From: Chitinimonas taiwanensis DSM 18899
Lineage (GTDB): Bacteria; Pseudomonadota; Gammaproteobacteria; Burkholderiales; Chitinimonadaceae
Length of the DNA: 64,000 nt
Reading direction: 5' to 3'
Assembly: GCF_900119825.1 (NCBI RefSeq)
Contig: NZ_FPKR01000009.1
Span: 62,001 to 126,000 of the forward strand
The position numbers and the translations under genes are program-made. The stretch's first letter is position 1; each line of letters begins with the position of its first letter. This document shows, piece after piece, positions 20,466-31,317 of the stretch. The notes under the pieces were generated by a model. That model saw nothing but the letters and a program-made list of their open reading frames with translations. It was not told the DNA's origin and ran no database searches.

Positions 20466-21317
20466 ATGCAACTCTGCGGTTTTGAAATCGGTCTCGACAA
20501 GCCTTTCTTCCTGATCGCCGGTCCCTGCGTGATCGAAGGCGAACAGTTCTCCATCGATGTCGCCGGCCAGCTCAAGGAAATCACCAGCGAACTCGGCATT
20601 CCCTTCATCTTCAAGTCCAGCTTTGACAAGGCCAACCGCTCGAGCGGCAAGTCCTTCCGTGGTACCGGCATGGACGAAGGCCTGCGCATCCTGGCCAAGG
20701 TTCGCGAACAGATCGGCGTACCGGTGCTGACCGACATCCATGAGATCGACCAGATCAAGCCGGTATCCGACGTGGTCGATGTGCTGCAGACCCCGGCTTT
20801 CCTGTGCCGTCAGACTGACTTCATCCGCGCCTGCGCCCAATCGGGCAAACCGGTCAATATCAAAAAGGGCCAGTTCTTGGCGCCGGGCGATATGAAGAAT
20901 GTGATGGATAAGGCGCGCGAAGCTGCACGCGATGCAGGCCTGCCGGAAGATAACTTCATGGCCTGCGAGCGTGGTGCGAGTTTTGGCTACAACAATCTGG
21001 TCTCCGATATGCGTTCGCTGGCCATCATGCGCGACACCGGCTGCCCGGTCGTGTTCGATGCCACCCACTCGGTGCAGCTGCCTGGCGGGCAGGGCGACAA
21101 GTCGGGCGGTCAGCGCGAGTTCGTGCCGGTGCTGGCGCGGGCGGCGGTGGCGGTCGGCATCTCCGGCCTGTTCATGGAAACCCACCCCAATCCCGCTTGC
21201 GCGATGTCCGATGGTCCGAACGCCTGGCCGCTGCCGCGCATGAAGGAATTGCTGAGCGTGCTGAAGGCCATCGATGAGCTGGTCAAGCACCAGCCGCTGC
21301 ACGAGAACACGCTGTAA
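20466..21317 (+). CDS. kdsA: KDO-8-phosphate synthase
   Basis: Condenses PEP and arabinose-5-phosphate to KDO-8-phosphate for lipid A core synthesis. It is 283 residues with [39 protein letters not shown] and [12 protein letters not shown], all conserved family blocks. GGAGTAACACC precedes the ATG. The ribosome site abuts the base of the upstream hairpin, so folding might influence translation. Confidence 0.98.
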   Translation: MQLCGFEIGLDKPFFLIAGPCVIEGEQFSIDVAGQLKEITSELGIPFIFKSSFDKANRSSGKSFRGTGMDEGLRILAKVREQIGVPVLTDIHEIDQIKPVSDVVDVLQTPAFLCRQTDFIRACAQSGKPVNIKKGQFLAPGDMKNVMDKAREAARDAGLPEDNFMACERGASFGYNNLVSDMRSLAIMRDTGCPVVFDATHSVQLPGGQGDKSGGQREFVPVLARAAVAVGISGLFMETHPNPACAMSDGPNAWPLPRMKELLSVLKAIDELVKHQPLHENTL

Positions 21318-22712
<1,395 letters not shown>

Positions 22713-22733
22713 GCTGGCGGTTATGTAACAAAT

Positions 22734-22766
22734 CAACAGGGGCGAGCATTTCGCCCCTGTTGTTTT
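22734..22766 (+). terminator. Intrinsic terminator of eno
   Basis: A perfect 12-bp stem CAACAGGGGCGA / TCGCCCCTGTTG (loop GCATT) followed by TTTT. Confidence 0.9.
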
Positions 22767-22794
22767 GCCGGCCTACCCTGATCCCGCCTACAAT
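22765..22794 (+). promoter_or_regulatory. Candidate promoter of ftsB
   Basis: TTGCCG (22765-22770), 18-bp spacer, TACAAT (22789-22794), immediately after the eno terminator. The start would fall at or very near the ATG (22802), implying a very short or absent leader. Confidence 0.4.
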
Positions 22795-22801
22795 CGCGCC
22801 C

Positions 22802-23263
22802 ATGCGTCTTCTTGCCCTTATTCTCGCTGCCTGTGTCGTACTGCTCCAATGGCCTCTCTGGATAGGCAAGGGCAGCTGGCTCAAGGTATGGCAGATCGAA
22901 AGCCAGCTGAGCGAGCAGCAATTGCAGAACCAGAAGCTGAGCACGCGCAATGCAGCGCTGGAGGCGGAAGTACGCGATCTGAAGACCGGCACCGATGCGA
23001 TTGAGGAGCGCGCGCGCAATGAGCTGGGCATGGTGCGCCAGGACGAGGTGTTCTTCCAGATTCTCGACCCGAAGCCCGCCACGATTGCCCCGCCCGCCGC
23101 CAAGCCACCCGTGGCAGCGCCAGTGCCCGCTCCTGCATCCACTTCGGCACCCGCTCCTGCGGCCGCACCACCCAGCGGCAGTCCGGCAACGGCCGCCGCT
23201 GCTGTAGCTGCCAGCCCGACACCCGCGCCCAGCGCGCCTGTCACAACGACCAGCAATCCCTGA
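22802..23263 (+). CDS. ftsB: Cell division protein FtsB with long C-terminal tail
   Basis: FtsB links FtsL and FtsQ in the divisome and helps activate septal peptidoglycan synthesis. N-terminal membrane segment at residues 3-20, coiled coil at about 30-75 ([20 protein letters not shown]), and the typical [17 protein letters not shown]. Position right after eno is diagnostic. The protein is 153 residues, whereas the family is usually ~90-105. The extra part (about 91-153) is a low-complexity Ala/Pro/Ser/Thr tail in the periplasm. An upstream in-frame extension is rejected because it lacks a ribosome site and starts inside the promoter region. Confidence 0.93.
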   Translation: MRLLALILAACVVLLQWPLWIGKGSWLKVWQIESQLSEQQLQNQKLSTRNAALEAEVRDLKTGTDAIEERARNELGMVRQDEVFFQILDPKPATIAPPAAKPPVAAPVPAPASTSAPAPAAAPPSGSPATAAAAVAASPTPAPSAPVTTTSNP

Positions 23264-23324
23264 TTTCCCGGCATCCGGCTATTGGCTTGGCCGGCAAGGC
23301 TTGGGCGTGGCCAAGGCACGTTCC

Positions 23325-23362
23325 ATAAAAAACGGCAGCCAGGCCGGAGCCTGACTGCCGTT
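23325..23362 (-). terminator. Intrinsic terminator of the amylase gene
   Basis: Read on the minus strand: a 14-bp stem (23349-23362 with 23331-23344, one G-U pair, loop TCCG) followed by a T-tract, 18 bp after the stop codon. Confidence 0.85.
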
Positions 23363-23379
23363 CATGCGGAACAAACTGC

Positions 23380-26300
23380 TTAGAACTTGAAGTTGCCGTC
23401 GCTGCGGCTGATCAGGCCGTTGCAGTTGGTGGGCGTACTCAGTTCGCGATTGCCCGAATTGGTCGCCTGATTGCCCTCCCAGACCGCGCTCGAGCCATTC
23501 CACTTCACATACTTGTACTGCACGGTGCTACCGGCCGGCAGGGCTAGCGTGCCGGTCCACGGTACATTGGCGCCGCTGCCCTGGATGGCCAAGGCAAAGC
23601 CTGCGGCGGGCGTCCAGCTGCCTAGTGCTGCCTGGTTGCCGACCACATACAGCGTCTGCCCAGTTACCGTGGCCGCATTGGCGATGCTGAAGGCGACCTG
23701 GCAGCCTGGCGCTGGCGTTGTCACGCTCAGGCTATTGCTGGCCGGCGATAGATTGCCGGCTGCATCGAAGGCTTTGACCGTGTAGCTGTAGCTGCTCGAG
23801 GCCGCCACCGTGCTATCGCTGTAGAAGGCACCTGATGCCTGGCCGATCTCCACCCCGTTCCGATACACCCGGTAGCCGCTCACGCCGACATTGTCGCTGG
23901 CCGCCACCCAGAGCAGGCTGACGGCGGTGGCGCTGGCATTGCTGCTGATCAGGTCGCTGGGTGCGCTGGGTGCCTGGGTATCCGGCCCGCAAGGGTCGCC
24001 CCCTACCGTGATGGCGCTGCCATTGACCTGCGATACCCCGCTGCCCAGGCTGTAGTTATTGCCGCCATTATTGGCCCAGCTGCCGCTGCCATTATTGAAG
24101 GCGGCCACCAGCCCGCTGGCGCTACCCAGATTCAGGGTGGCGCTGCGCCAGCCTGTGCAGGCGGCGGTCATGGCCAGACCCGGCACCGTGGTCCAGCTGC
24201 CGCCCGTGGGTTGGTAGTGGATGTAGGCGCTGCTCCAACCCGAGGGTAGCTTGTAGTAAACCTTGGCCGCATTGCCGGCCGGCGTGTTGACGGATAGTGC
24301 GCCGCTCACCGTCGACTGGTTGCCCGCTGCGTCATAGGCTTGCACCGTGTAGCTGTAAGCGCTGCTGGCCGCCACGCTGCTATCGGTGTAGCTGGCTGTG
24401 GCGCTGGTGCCGATCTGCACACCGTTGCGCAGGATCTTGTAGCCGCTGACGCCGACTGTGTCGCTTGAGGCTGCCCAGCTGAGGCTGACGCTGCTGGCGC
24501 TGACGCTGCTGGCCACGGGCGTGCCTGGTTGGGTCGGGGCGAGCGAATCGACCACGCAGGGGCTGCTAGTGCTGATGCTACCGCCAGTGACGGCCGAGAT
24601 GCCGCTGCCCAGCGCATAGTTGGCGCCAGCGTTATTGTCCCAGCTGCCCGCGCCATTATTGAAGGTGGCATTCAGGCCGCTGGCTGCGCCCAGATTGGCG
24701 CTGTACAGGAACCAGCCTGAGCAGGCGGCGCTCATGTCCACACCCGGCGCGGTGGTCCAGCTGCCGCCCGTGGGCTGGAAGTGGATTTTCACGCTGCTCC
24801 AGGCGCTGGCCGGCTTGTAATACACGCTGGCCAGATTGCCCTGCGGGGTGCTGACGCTGATCGGGTTCGAGGCTGGCGAGCGATTGCCGGCTGCATCGAT
24901 GGCCACCACGGTATAGCTGTAGCTGCTGGATGGCTGCACAGTGTTATCGGTGTAGTTGAGCGCATTGACGAGGCCGATCTGTACACCATTGCGCAGCACC
25001 GCATACTGGGCCACACCATAGTTGTCGCTGGCGGCCGTCCAGCTCAGGCTCACCGAACCTGCGCTGACGGCACCGGCCACCGGCTGGCCGGGAGCGGTAG
25101 GCGCAAGGGTATCGGGTGCCTGGGTACTCACCGTGAGGGCCGGGCTGAGCGCCGAGCTATTGCCCGCCGCATCATTGGCGACTACGGTGTAGATATAGCT
25201 GGTCGAGGCGCTCAGGCCGCTGTCGATATAGCTTGGGCTGCTCACGGTGGCAATCTGGCTGCCATGGCGGAAGACACGGTAGCTGCTGACGCCGATATTG
25301 TCGCTGGCCGCACTCCAGCTCAGTGCAATCGAGCTGTCGGTGACCGTGCCGGCTACCGGCGCACCGGGGCGGCTCGGTGCCTCGGTATCGATGCGCAGGA
25401 AGGGATACACGCCCTGCACCGTGCCATTCATATCCTCCAGATAGCCCGAGCCTGTGCTGCTGGCGCTGTAGGTGCCGGCGCCGACGAAGACCTGCTGGAT
25501 TTCCGAGCGTGTGACATTGCCCTTGCTATCGGTCATCTCGATGTAATAGTCGAGCAGCTGATTGCGGTAGTTGGACAGATAGCTGTAGTAGAGATTGCCG
25601 ATCTCCTGCGCGGGCACCTTAGCCAGAGTGTCACGGGTGACCGGATTCCAGGCCACGCCATTCATATCCGGGCGTAGATCGCGCAGCTGCATCGGATATT
25701 CCTGCCAGGCGCCGACCTTGCTGGGCGTGACCGATAGGCCGGGCTTGCCGACGTGAGCGGCCGGGTCGTACAGCTTGTAGGTATCGTCGCTCGCGTCGAT
25801 ATTGTTGCTCGCATGCACACGTACCTTGACCTTGGCGCTGGCAATGCCCGAGGCATCGAAGGCATAGGTGTAGATGGCGAAGTCACGGCTGAAGTGCTGA
25901 ACCGTCCAGCCCTCGGCCTTCGAGCCATTCACCGAGCCCGGGTTGTACGGGTAGCGCTGCGGCCACCAGACCGAGGGGCCGGTGCGGTCTTGGGCCAGGC
26001 GTTCGCTCACATAGGGCTTGGAGAAGGCCAGCGAGTTATTGAAGGCCAGCGTGGGCTTCACGCTGTCATCCCTGTTCTCGTCGTAATAGCCAAAGCCGGA
26101 ATCCATGGCCGGCAAGAGGAAGTACCAGGCCAGCTCGGCCGGGTTGGCACCGCCCGCGTAGTTGTTCGCCGCATTGCCCTTCACCGGGTAGGACAACATC
26201 CAGGGATTGAGCTGATTGCCTGGATAGGTGATCTGATTGTCCAGGCTGGTGCTTGGCGACCAGTGATTGGGGTTGGCATCCAGCCAGATCTGCTCGGCGG

Positions 26301-27816
26301 TCTTTGCATAGTTCTGCGCGGCCTGCAGCAGGGCGAAATTGCGCTCCAGATAATGCCAGCCATATTCGAGCGACACGGTCGCGCCTTCCTGCTGGCCTTT
26401 CAGATTGGTCTTTGGTGCCAGATTCATGCCGGTGGCGGCATTGAAGGCGGCGAACTGGCCTTTCCAGATCAGGAAGGGCAGGCGCCAGTGATACCAGGTC
26501 GGGTCGGACGAGGAGTCACGCGTATCGATCCAGGAGCCATCCTGCACATGGGCCACATCATTGGCCGGAATCGGGAAGGCCTTCAGGTATTCGTCTATGC
26601 CCAGGCAGTAGCCATTGCCGCTGCAGGTGGTGTTGTAACCAGCCTGCCAGGTGTCGAGCGAACCGGCGCGGCCAGACGAGTTGTCGCCATCGTGGGCGAT
26701 CACGAAGAACTGGCGTGGCTCAAGCGCCTGGTAAGGCACCACCTCATCCACGGTGATTGAGCCTTCCCAGCCTTCCTCCCAGGAGCCATTCTGGCTGACC
26801 GGGATGCCGGCGATCTTGTTGGCCGTGCCGCTGGCCGGATCGACATAGCGCACCCAATGCGGGGTGCTGGCAAACGGGAATTTGTTCACCACCACCTGCT
26901 GCTCGTGTGCCATGTTTTCTGACACCCAGCTGCCGATGCTGGAGGTATTGCGCAGATCGGCGCGATTGGGCGGCGAGGTCAGGGTGTCGCCGGTCGCGTC
27001 ATAGCTGGTGAACGGGTAGTCCTTCAGCGTACGCGAATAGTGGTTATTGCCCAGCACCGACCATTCGACGCCCAGTTTGGCCAGGGTGGGAATCAGCCGA
27101 TCGGAAAAACCGAGCTCGGTGGGGAAGAAGCCCTTGGACTTGACGAAGTTGCTGCCCAGGAAATAGGGCTGGGCCAGCGTGGCACGCTGGTAGATCAGGT
27201 CTTTCAGGAAATAGTCGCTGCCCACCAGCGGGCCCATGGTGTGGTGGCCGGTGAAGGCAATCGTGTCCAGGGTGCGGAAGTTATTGCTGGTCTTTAGATT
27301 GGCAAAGGTATTCGCCCAGCCCTGGCCCCAGTTTGGGTTGTTGTAGCCCGAGACATTCTGCAGCTCGTTCAGGCTTTGCACATTGTTGACCACTGCGCCT
27401 GACATGGTCACATGGACTTGGCCCTTGCCGCCCGACCAGCCCTGCAGCTCATTGGCCACCTGCATCGGCCAGCTCATGTAGGCGCCGGTCTTGGCGTGGT
27501 GGCTGTAATAAGTGACCAGATCGTCGTGCGGCATGATGCCGCCACCGGCCGAGCTGGGCAGGAAGTAGGTGTAGCCGGCCGGTGGATTGTTCTTCAGATT
27601 GATGACCTGGCCGTCGTAGGTGTAGCGAATCGGTGCGCCCACGGGCGTGGCGTTATAGGTGGCCGCCACATCTACGCCATAGAAGGGCCAGAAGTTAGGC
27701 ATATGGTTGTGATAGACATGGGCAGCCGGGATAGCTGCCTGGCTGGCCAGCGGCAGGCCGCTGGCAAACAGCAGCGCCACTGACAGGGCGAGTGGGCGCA
27801 TACGGGGGGTAGGCAT
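23380..27816 (-). CDS. Secreted multimodular alpha-amylase, GH119-like (FN3/CBM25/CBM20)
   Basis: A 1478-residue exoenzyme predicted to hydrolyse starch. A signal peptide (~1-28, ending SQA) is followed by a GH57-related catalytic region (~33-760) with HNHMP (37-41), FFPTELG (Glu234) and AHDGDN (Asp376). The 142-residue spacing equals that of the pair I recall being predicted for the GH119 type enzyme IgtZ (Glu231, Asp373). Then FN3 (~812-898), FN3 (~904-990), CBM25-like (~995-1083), FN3 (~1092-1178), CBM25-like (~1183-1272), FN3 (~1281-1367) and a C-terminal CBM20 starch-binding domain (~1372-1470: LYVVGNQAALGSWTP, YKYVKW). Start 27816 has GGAG 10 nt upstream and precedes the signal peptide; ATG 27801 is an alternative. 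GH57 membership cannot be excluded. Confidence 0.85.
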   Translation of the reverse strand: MPTPRMRPLALSVALLFASGLPLASQAAIPAAHVYHNHMPNFWPFYGVDVAATYNATPVGAPIRYTYDGQVINLKNNPPAGYTYFLPSSAGGGIMPHDDLVTYYSHHAKTGAYMSWPMQVANELQGWSGGKGQVHVTMSGAVVNNVQSLNELQNVSGYNNPNWGQGWANTFANLKTSNNFRTLDTIAFTGHHTMGPLVGSDYFLKDLIYQRATLAQPYFLGSNFVKSKGFFPTELGFSDRLIPTLAKLGVEWSVLGNNHYSRTLKDYPFTSYDATGDTLTSPPNRADLRNTSSIGSWVSENMAHEQQVVVNKFPFASTPHWVRYVDPASGTANKIAGIPVSQNGSWEEGWEGSITVDEVVPYQALEPRQFFVIAHDGDNSSGRAGSLDTWQAGYNTTCSGNGYCLGIDEYLKAFPIPANDVAHVQDGSWIDTRDSSSDPTWYHWRLPFLIWKGQFAAFNAATGMNLAPKTNLKGQQEGATVSLEYGWHYLERNFALLQAAQNYAKTAEQIWLDANPNHWSPSTSLDNQITYPGNQLNPWMLSYPVKGNAANNYAGGANPAELAWYFLLPAMDSGFGYYDENRDDSVKPTLAFNNSLAFSKPYVSERLAQDRTGPSVWWPQRYPYNPGSVNGSKAEGWTVQHFSRDFAIYTYAFDASGIASAKVKVRVHASNNIDASDDTYKLYDPAAHVGKPGLSVTPSKVGAWQEYPMQLRDLRPDMNGVAWNPVTRDTLAKVPAQEIGNLYYSYLSNYRNQLLDYYIEMTDSKGNVTRSEIQQVFVGAGTYSASSTGSGYLEDMNGTVQGVYPFLRIDTEAPSRPGAPVAGTVTDSSIALSWSAASDNIGVSSYRVFRHGSQIATVSSPSYIDSGLSASTSYIYTVVANDAAGNSSALSPALTVSTQAPDTLAPTAPGQPVAGAVSAGSVSLSWTAASDNYGVAQYAVLRNGVQIGLVNALNYTDNTVQPSSSYSYTVVAIDAAGNRSPASNPISVSTPQGNLASVYYKPASAWSSVKIHFQPTGGSWTTAPGVDMSAACSGWFLYSANLGAASGLNATFNNGAGSWDNNAGANYALGSGISAVTGGSISTSSPCVVDSLAPTQPGTPVASSVSASSVSLSWAASSDTVGVSGYKILRNGVQIGTSATASYTDSSVAASSAYSYTVQAYDAAGNQSTVSGALSVNTPAGNAAKVYYKLPSGWSSAYIHYQPTGGSWTTVPGLAMTAACTGWRSATLNLGSASGLVAAFNNGSGSWANNGGNNYSLGSGVSQVNGSAITVGGDPCGPDTQAPSAPSDLISSNASATAVSLLWVAASDNVGVSGYRVYRNGVEIGQASGAFYSDSTVAASSSYSYTVKAFDAAGNLSPASNSLSVTTPAPGCQVAFSIANAATVTGQTLYVVGNQAALGSWTPAAGFALAIQGSGANVPWTGTLALPAGSTVQYKYVKWNGSSAVWEGNQATNSGNRELSTPTNCNGLISRSDGNFKF

Positions 27817-28766
27817 TGAGGTCAATCTCCATTCTTGTGGTTTTGCATTGCCGGGCAGTACGCCTATGTGGCGTGCTTTGCCCGCTTCACTCCCTGCGGC
27901 TACGCCGCCAGCGCCACGGGTGAGGGCGCAGACCACGTAATGAGATGGCCTGAGGTGTGCAGCGCCTGGGCGGCAGGGCGCACAGGGGGCAACACGCGGT
28001 GCGCTTCTGGCGCAAACCGGGCCGGGAAAGCGTTCAAGCTTGTCTAAGTGGGCGCAGCTTGAGGAGGCAAGGCGGGGCAGGGCGGTCGGGCAGCCTGAGG
28101 CTGCATGGCCGGCTAGCGAGGCCAAAAGGAACGGTCATTGCGCACTCCACACTGTTGGCGCGCAAAAGCGGTGCAGGCAGGCTGGGCGCTAGCGTGGCTA
28201 GGTCCAGCTGCTCGGAAGGGACTGGCTTGTCTTCACTCGCACGCCATGCGGCGTTAATCATTTTTGTGTGCGTAGTAAAAGGACGAAACTGAAGGAATTC
28301 AACAACATAAAATGTTGCGTTGCGGCGGCTGCTCTGTGCGTTGCCACGGACGTTATGGCTCACTACTTGGCCAACACCCCCATATTGCGCTGCAATGCGC
28401 GTGGTCGAAAAACCGCCCAGGTTCAAATGAAAATGACTGTTATTCGCTAACACCGTACGCCAATACCTGGCGATAGGGTGAGCGCCGCTCTGTTTTGCTG
28501 TGCATTTCAATGCTTGGCACAATGAAGTCGCTGATTTGATGCGATAAATGTAGTAATGCAACGCGGATGGCGAGATGAATCTGCACTCAGTTTTGCGTCC
28601 CCCTGTGCTGGATTGAGCCGCAGCAGGCCTTTTTTGGGGGGCTGTGTGGCGTTGGGCTCAGAGTGGCTGGCGTATACGGTAGTAGAACTTCAGTTCTGAA
28701 AGTCCTGCTCGCCTCCACAACAAATGCCGGCGCGAACGTAGGCGGTCTTGCCGCTAAAATGGCGCC
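27817..28766. other. Long gene-free region between the amylase and uvrC
   Basis: About 950 bp with no supported gene, upstream of both divergent genes. It holds an imperfect hairpin (GGGCAGTACGCC 27853-27864 / GGCGTGCTTTGCCC 27870-27883) close to the amylase start, a perfect GCAGCC-TGA-GGCTGC palindrome (28090-28104), an operator-like CAACAT-AAA-ATGTTG palindrome (28303-28317) in a more AT-rich stretch, and AGAACT-TC-AGTTCT (28684-28697) before uvrC. A -10-like TAAAAT (28755-28760) lies just before uvrC. Short open frames here have no ribosome site or recognisable product. An unannotated small RNA or regulator sites are possible. Confidence 0.5.
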
Positions 28767-30575
28767 ATGTCGACCTTCGATCCCAAGCCCATCCTCGCCA
28801 GCCTGCCCAATCTACCCGGTGTCTACCGCTATCTGTCCGCCAAGGGCGATGTGCTGTATGTGGGTAAGGCCATCGATCTGAAGCGGCGGGTGTCGAGCTA
28901 TTTCCAGAAGAACGACCAGTCGCCGCGTATACGGCTGATGCTGAGCCAGGTGGCCGATATCCAGACCACGGTGGTGCGCTCGGAAGCCGAGGCGCTGATC
29001 CTGGAAAACAATCTGATCAAGGCGCTGGCGCCGCGCTACAACATCCTGTTCCGCGACGACAAGAGCTATCCCTATCTGGTGCTTAGCGGCCACGCCTATC
29101 CGCGCCTCGCCTACTACCGTGGCGCGCTGGACAAGCAGAACCAGTACTTCGGCCCGTTTCCAAACGGTTACGCGGTACGCGAAAGCATTCAGCTGCTGCA
29201 GAAGGTGTTCAAGCTGCGCACCTGCGAGGACTCGGTGTTCGAACACCGTGCGCGACCTTGCCTGCTCTACCAGATCAAGCGCTGCAGCGGCCCGTGCACC
29301 GAGGAGATCAGTACGGAGCAGTACCGCGCCGACGTGCATAACGCCGTGCAGTTCCTGCAAGGCAAGGCGCACGACCTGCTGGCCGATCTGGATGAGAAAA
29401 TGCGCGCCGCAGCCGGCGCCTGGCAGTTCGAGGAGGCAGCCGCCTATCGCGATCAGATTCAGGCCCTGGCCAAGGTGCAGGAAAAACAATTCGTTTCCAG
29501 CAATGCCAGCGAGACCGATGCCGATATCGTCGCTTGCGCGGTCGAGAACGGCCTGGTGTGCGTGAATCTGGTGATGATTCGTGGCGGCCGCCATGTGGGC
29601 GACAAATCGCTGTTCCCTGCCCATGGCGAGGACTATGACGCGCAGACCGCGCTGGAGGCCTTTCTGGCCCAGCACTATCTGGACCGCACCATTCCGCCCG
29701 TCATCGTTTGCAATAGCAGTAGCGACAATGCCACCTTGGTCGAGCTGCTCAGCGCTCAGGCCGGGCGCAAGATCGCCATCGTGTCCAATCCGATTGCCGA
29801 GCGGCGCGTGTGGCTGGAGATGGCCTTGAAGAACGCCCGCCTGGCCATCGCCCAGCGCTTGTCGCTGGAATCGACCCAGCTTGGGCGCATCGAGGCATTG
29901 CAGGAGGCGCTCGGCCTGCCCGATACCGCCCAGCGCATCGAATGCTTCGATATCAGTCACACCATGGGCGAGGCCACCGTGGCCTCCTGCGTGGTCTATG
30001 ACCGACTTGGCATGCAGCCCAAGGAATACCGCCACTACAACATCACCGGCATTACTCCGGGCGATGATTACGCTGCCATGCGCCAGGTGCTGACGCGTCG
30101 CTACGGCAAGATCGCCCAGGGCGACGGTGTGGCGCCTGATGTGATCCTGATCGACGGTGGCAAGGGGCAGATTGGCGTGGCGGTCGAGGTGATTGAGGAA
30201 GTCGGTCTGCAGGATGCGCTGCTGGTCGGTGTGGCCAAGGGGGAAACCCGCAAGCCCGGCCTTGAGCAGCTCGTTGTTCCCTCGCGCCAGCAAACGCTAC
30301 AATTGCCGCGCGATTCGGCCGCCCTGCACCTGATCCAGACCATACGCGACGAGGCGCACCGTTTTGCCATCACCGGCCATCGCGCGCGGCGCGGCAAGGC
30401 CAGGGTGTCCTCCAGCCTGGAGGAGATCGAAGGTATCGGTGCCAAACGACGCCAGAAGCTGCTGACCCGCTTTGGCGGTCTGCAGGGCGTGAAGGCCGCC
30501 AGCGTGGATGAGCTGTGCCAGGTGGACGGCATCAATCGGGCGCTGGCCGAAAAAATCTATCAAGCATTACACTGA
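28767..30575 (+). CDS. uvrC: Excinuclease ABC subunit C
   Basis: UvrC makes the dual incisions of nucleotide excision repair. The 602-residue protein has the N-terminal GIY-YIG nuclease ([19 protein letters not shown]), a UVR motif binding UvrB (about 205-240, [16 protein letters not shown]), the RNase H-like C-terminal nuclease ([31 protein letters not shown]) and a terminal helix-hairpin-helix ([26 protein letters not shown]). It leads directly into pgsA, a common betaproteobacterial order. Confidence 0.98.
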   Translation: MSTFDPKPILASLPNLPGVYRYLSAKGDVLYVGKAIDLKRRVSSYFQKNDQSPRIRLMLSQVADIQTTVVRSEAEALILENNLIKALAPRYNILFRDDKSYPYLVLSGHAYPRLAYYRGALDKQNQYFGPFPNGYAVRESIQLLQKVFKLRTCEDSVFEHRARPCLLYQIKRCSGPCTEEISTEQYRADVHNAVQFLQGKAHDLLADLDEKMRAAAGAWQFEEAAAYRDQIQALAKVQEKQFVSSNASETDADIVACAVENGLVCVNLVMIRGGRHVGDKSLFPAHGEDYDAQTALEAFLAQHYLDRTIPPVIVCNSSSDNATLVELLSAQAGRKIAIVSNPIAERRVWLEMALKNARLAIAQRLSLESTQLGRIEALQEALGLPDTAQRIECFDISHTMGEATVASCVVYDRLGMQPKEYRHYNITGITPGDDYAAMRQVLTRRYGKIAQGDGVAPDVILIDGGKGQIGVAVEVIEEVGLQDALLVGVAKGETRKPGLEQLVVPSRQQTLQLPRDSAALHLIQTIRDEAHRFAITGHRARRGKARVSSSLEEIEGIGAKRRQKLLTRFGGLQGVKAASVDELCQVDGINRALAEKIYQALH

Positions 30576-30638
30576 CGGCGTTTTCCCTTGTGCAGCCCGC
30601 GTAGGGCTGCAGCGGTCCACCTCCCTCCGACTGGCGAC

Positions 30639-31217
30639 ATGCCCCTTAATCTTCCCAATCTGCTGACCTGGGCGCGAATCCTGATGATTCCGCTGATCCT
30701 GGGCGTGTACTACTTTCCGGATAGCTGGATGACCCCGGCCCACAAGAATATCGCCGGTGCGCTGCTATTTATGCTGGCCGGCATCACCGATTGGTTCGAT
30801 GGCTATCTGGCACGCAAATGGAACCAGCTGTCCGCCTTTGGCGCCTTCCTCGACCCGGTGGCCGACAAGCTGATGGTGGCGGCGGCGCTGATCCTGCTGG
30901 TACAGCTCGGGCGCGCCGATGCTTGGCTCGCGGCCATCATCATCGGGCGCGAGATCACCATCTCGGCGCTGCGCGAATGGATGGCCCAGCTGGGCAATAG
31001 CAAGAGCGTGGCGGTGTCCTTTGTCGGCAAGGTGAAGACGGCCGCGCAGATGACTGCCATCACCATGCTGCTGCTCCACGAGAACCTGATTCCTGGCATC
31101 GATCTGCAGCAGATCGGCTCGCTATGCCTGTTTGTGGCCGCGCTGCTCACGCTCTGGTCGATGGGCTATTACCTGCGCATGGCCTGGCCGCAACTGAGCG
31201 GCCGCGAGTCGCGCTGA
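30639..31217 (+). CDS. pgsA: CDP-diacylglycerol-glycerol-3-phosphate 3-phosphatidyltransferase
   Basis: Makes phosphatidylglycerophosphate, the committed step to phosphatidylglycerol and cardiolipin. It is 192 residues from ATG 30639 (MPLNLPNLLTWARI), with the CDP-alcohol phosphotransferase motif in DGYLARKWNQLSAFGAFLDP followed by VADKLM, and about five membrane helices. It follows uvrC by 63 bp. The tRNA genes that often follow pgsA in related genomes are absent here. Confidence 0.95.
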   Translation: MPLNLPNLLTWARILMIPLILGVYYFPDSWMTPAHKNIAGALLFMLAGITDWFDGYLARKWNQLSAFGAFLDPVADKLMVAAALILLVQLGRADAWLAAIIIGREITISALREWMAQLGNSKSVAVSFVGKVKTAAQMTAITMLLLHENLIPGIDLQQIGSLCLFVAALLTLWSMGYYLRMAWPQLSGRESR

Positions 31218-31317
31218 TACAGGCTCGCGCGGCCATTTGCTTATTCCCCGGCGCCGGTTGCTGCTACGCACAAGCGCGTGATATGGTCGTCATCCCCCGA
31301 ACGCAACAGCCTGTGGA

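Noticed and set aside
23380-25400. Repeated DNA in the amylase 3' half as tandem repeat or recombination product
   Set aside because: The repetition is explained by homologous FN3 and CBM25 modules, diverged at DNA level and in one intact frame.
27817-28125. N-terminal extension of the amylase by 103 codons
   Set aside because: The extension has no signal peptide, whereas a signal peptide and ribosome site follow at 27816.
28268-28450. 60-codon open frame between the amylase and uvrC
   Set aside because: No ribosome site, low-complexity product with no family resemblance; left as intergenic.
31218-31317. Possible tRNA or leucine leader between pgsA and leuC
   Set aside because: No cloverleaf or T-loop consensus and no Leu-codon run with attenuator stem was found.
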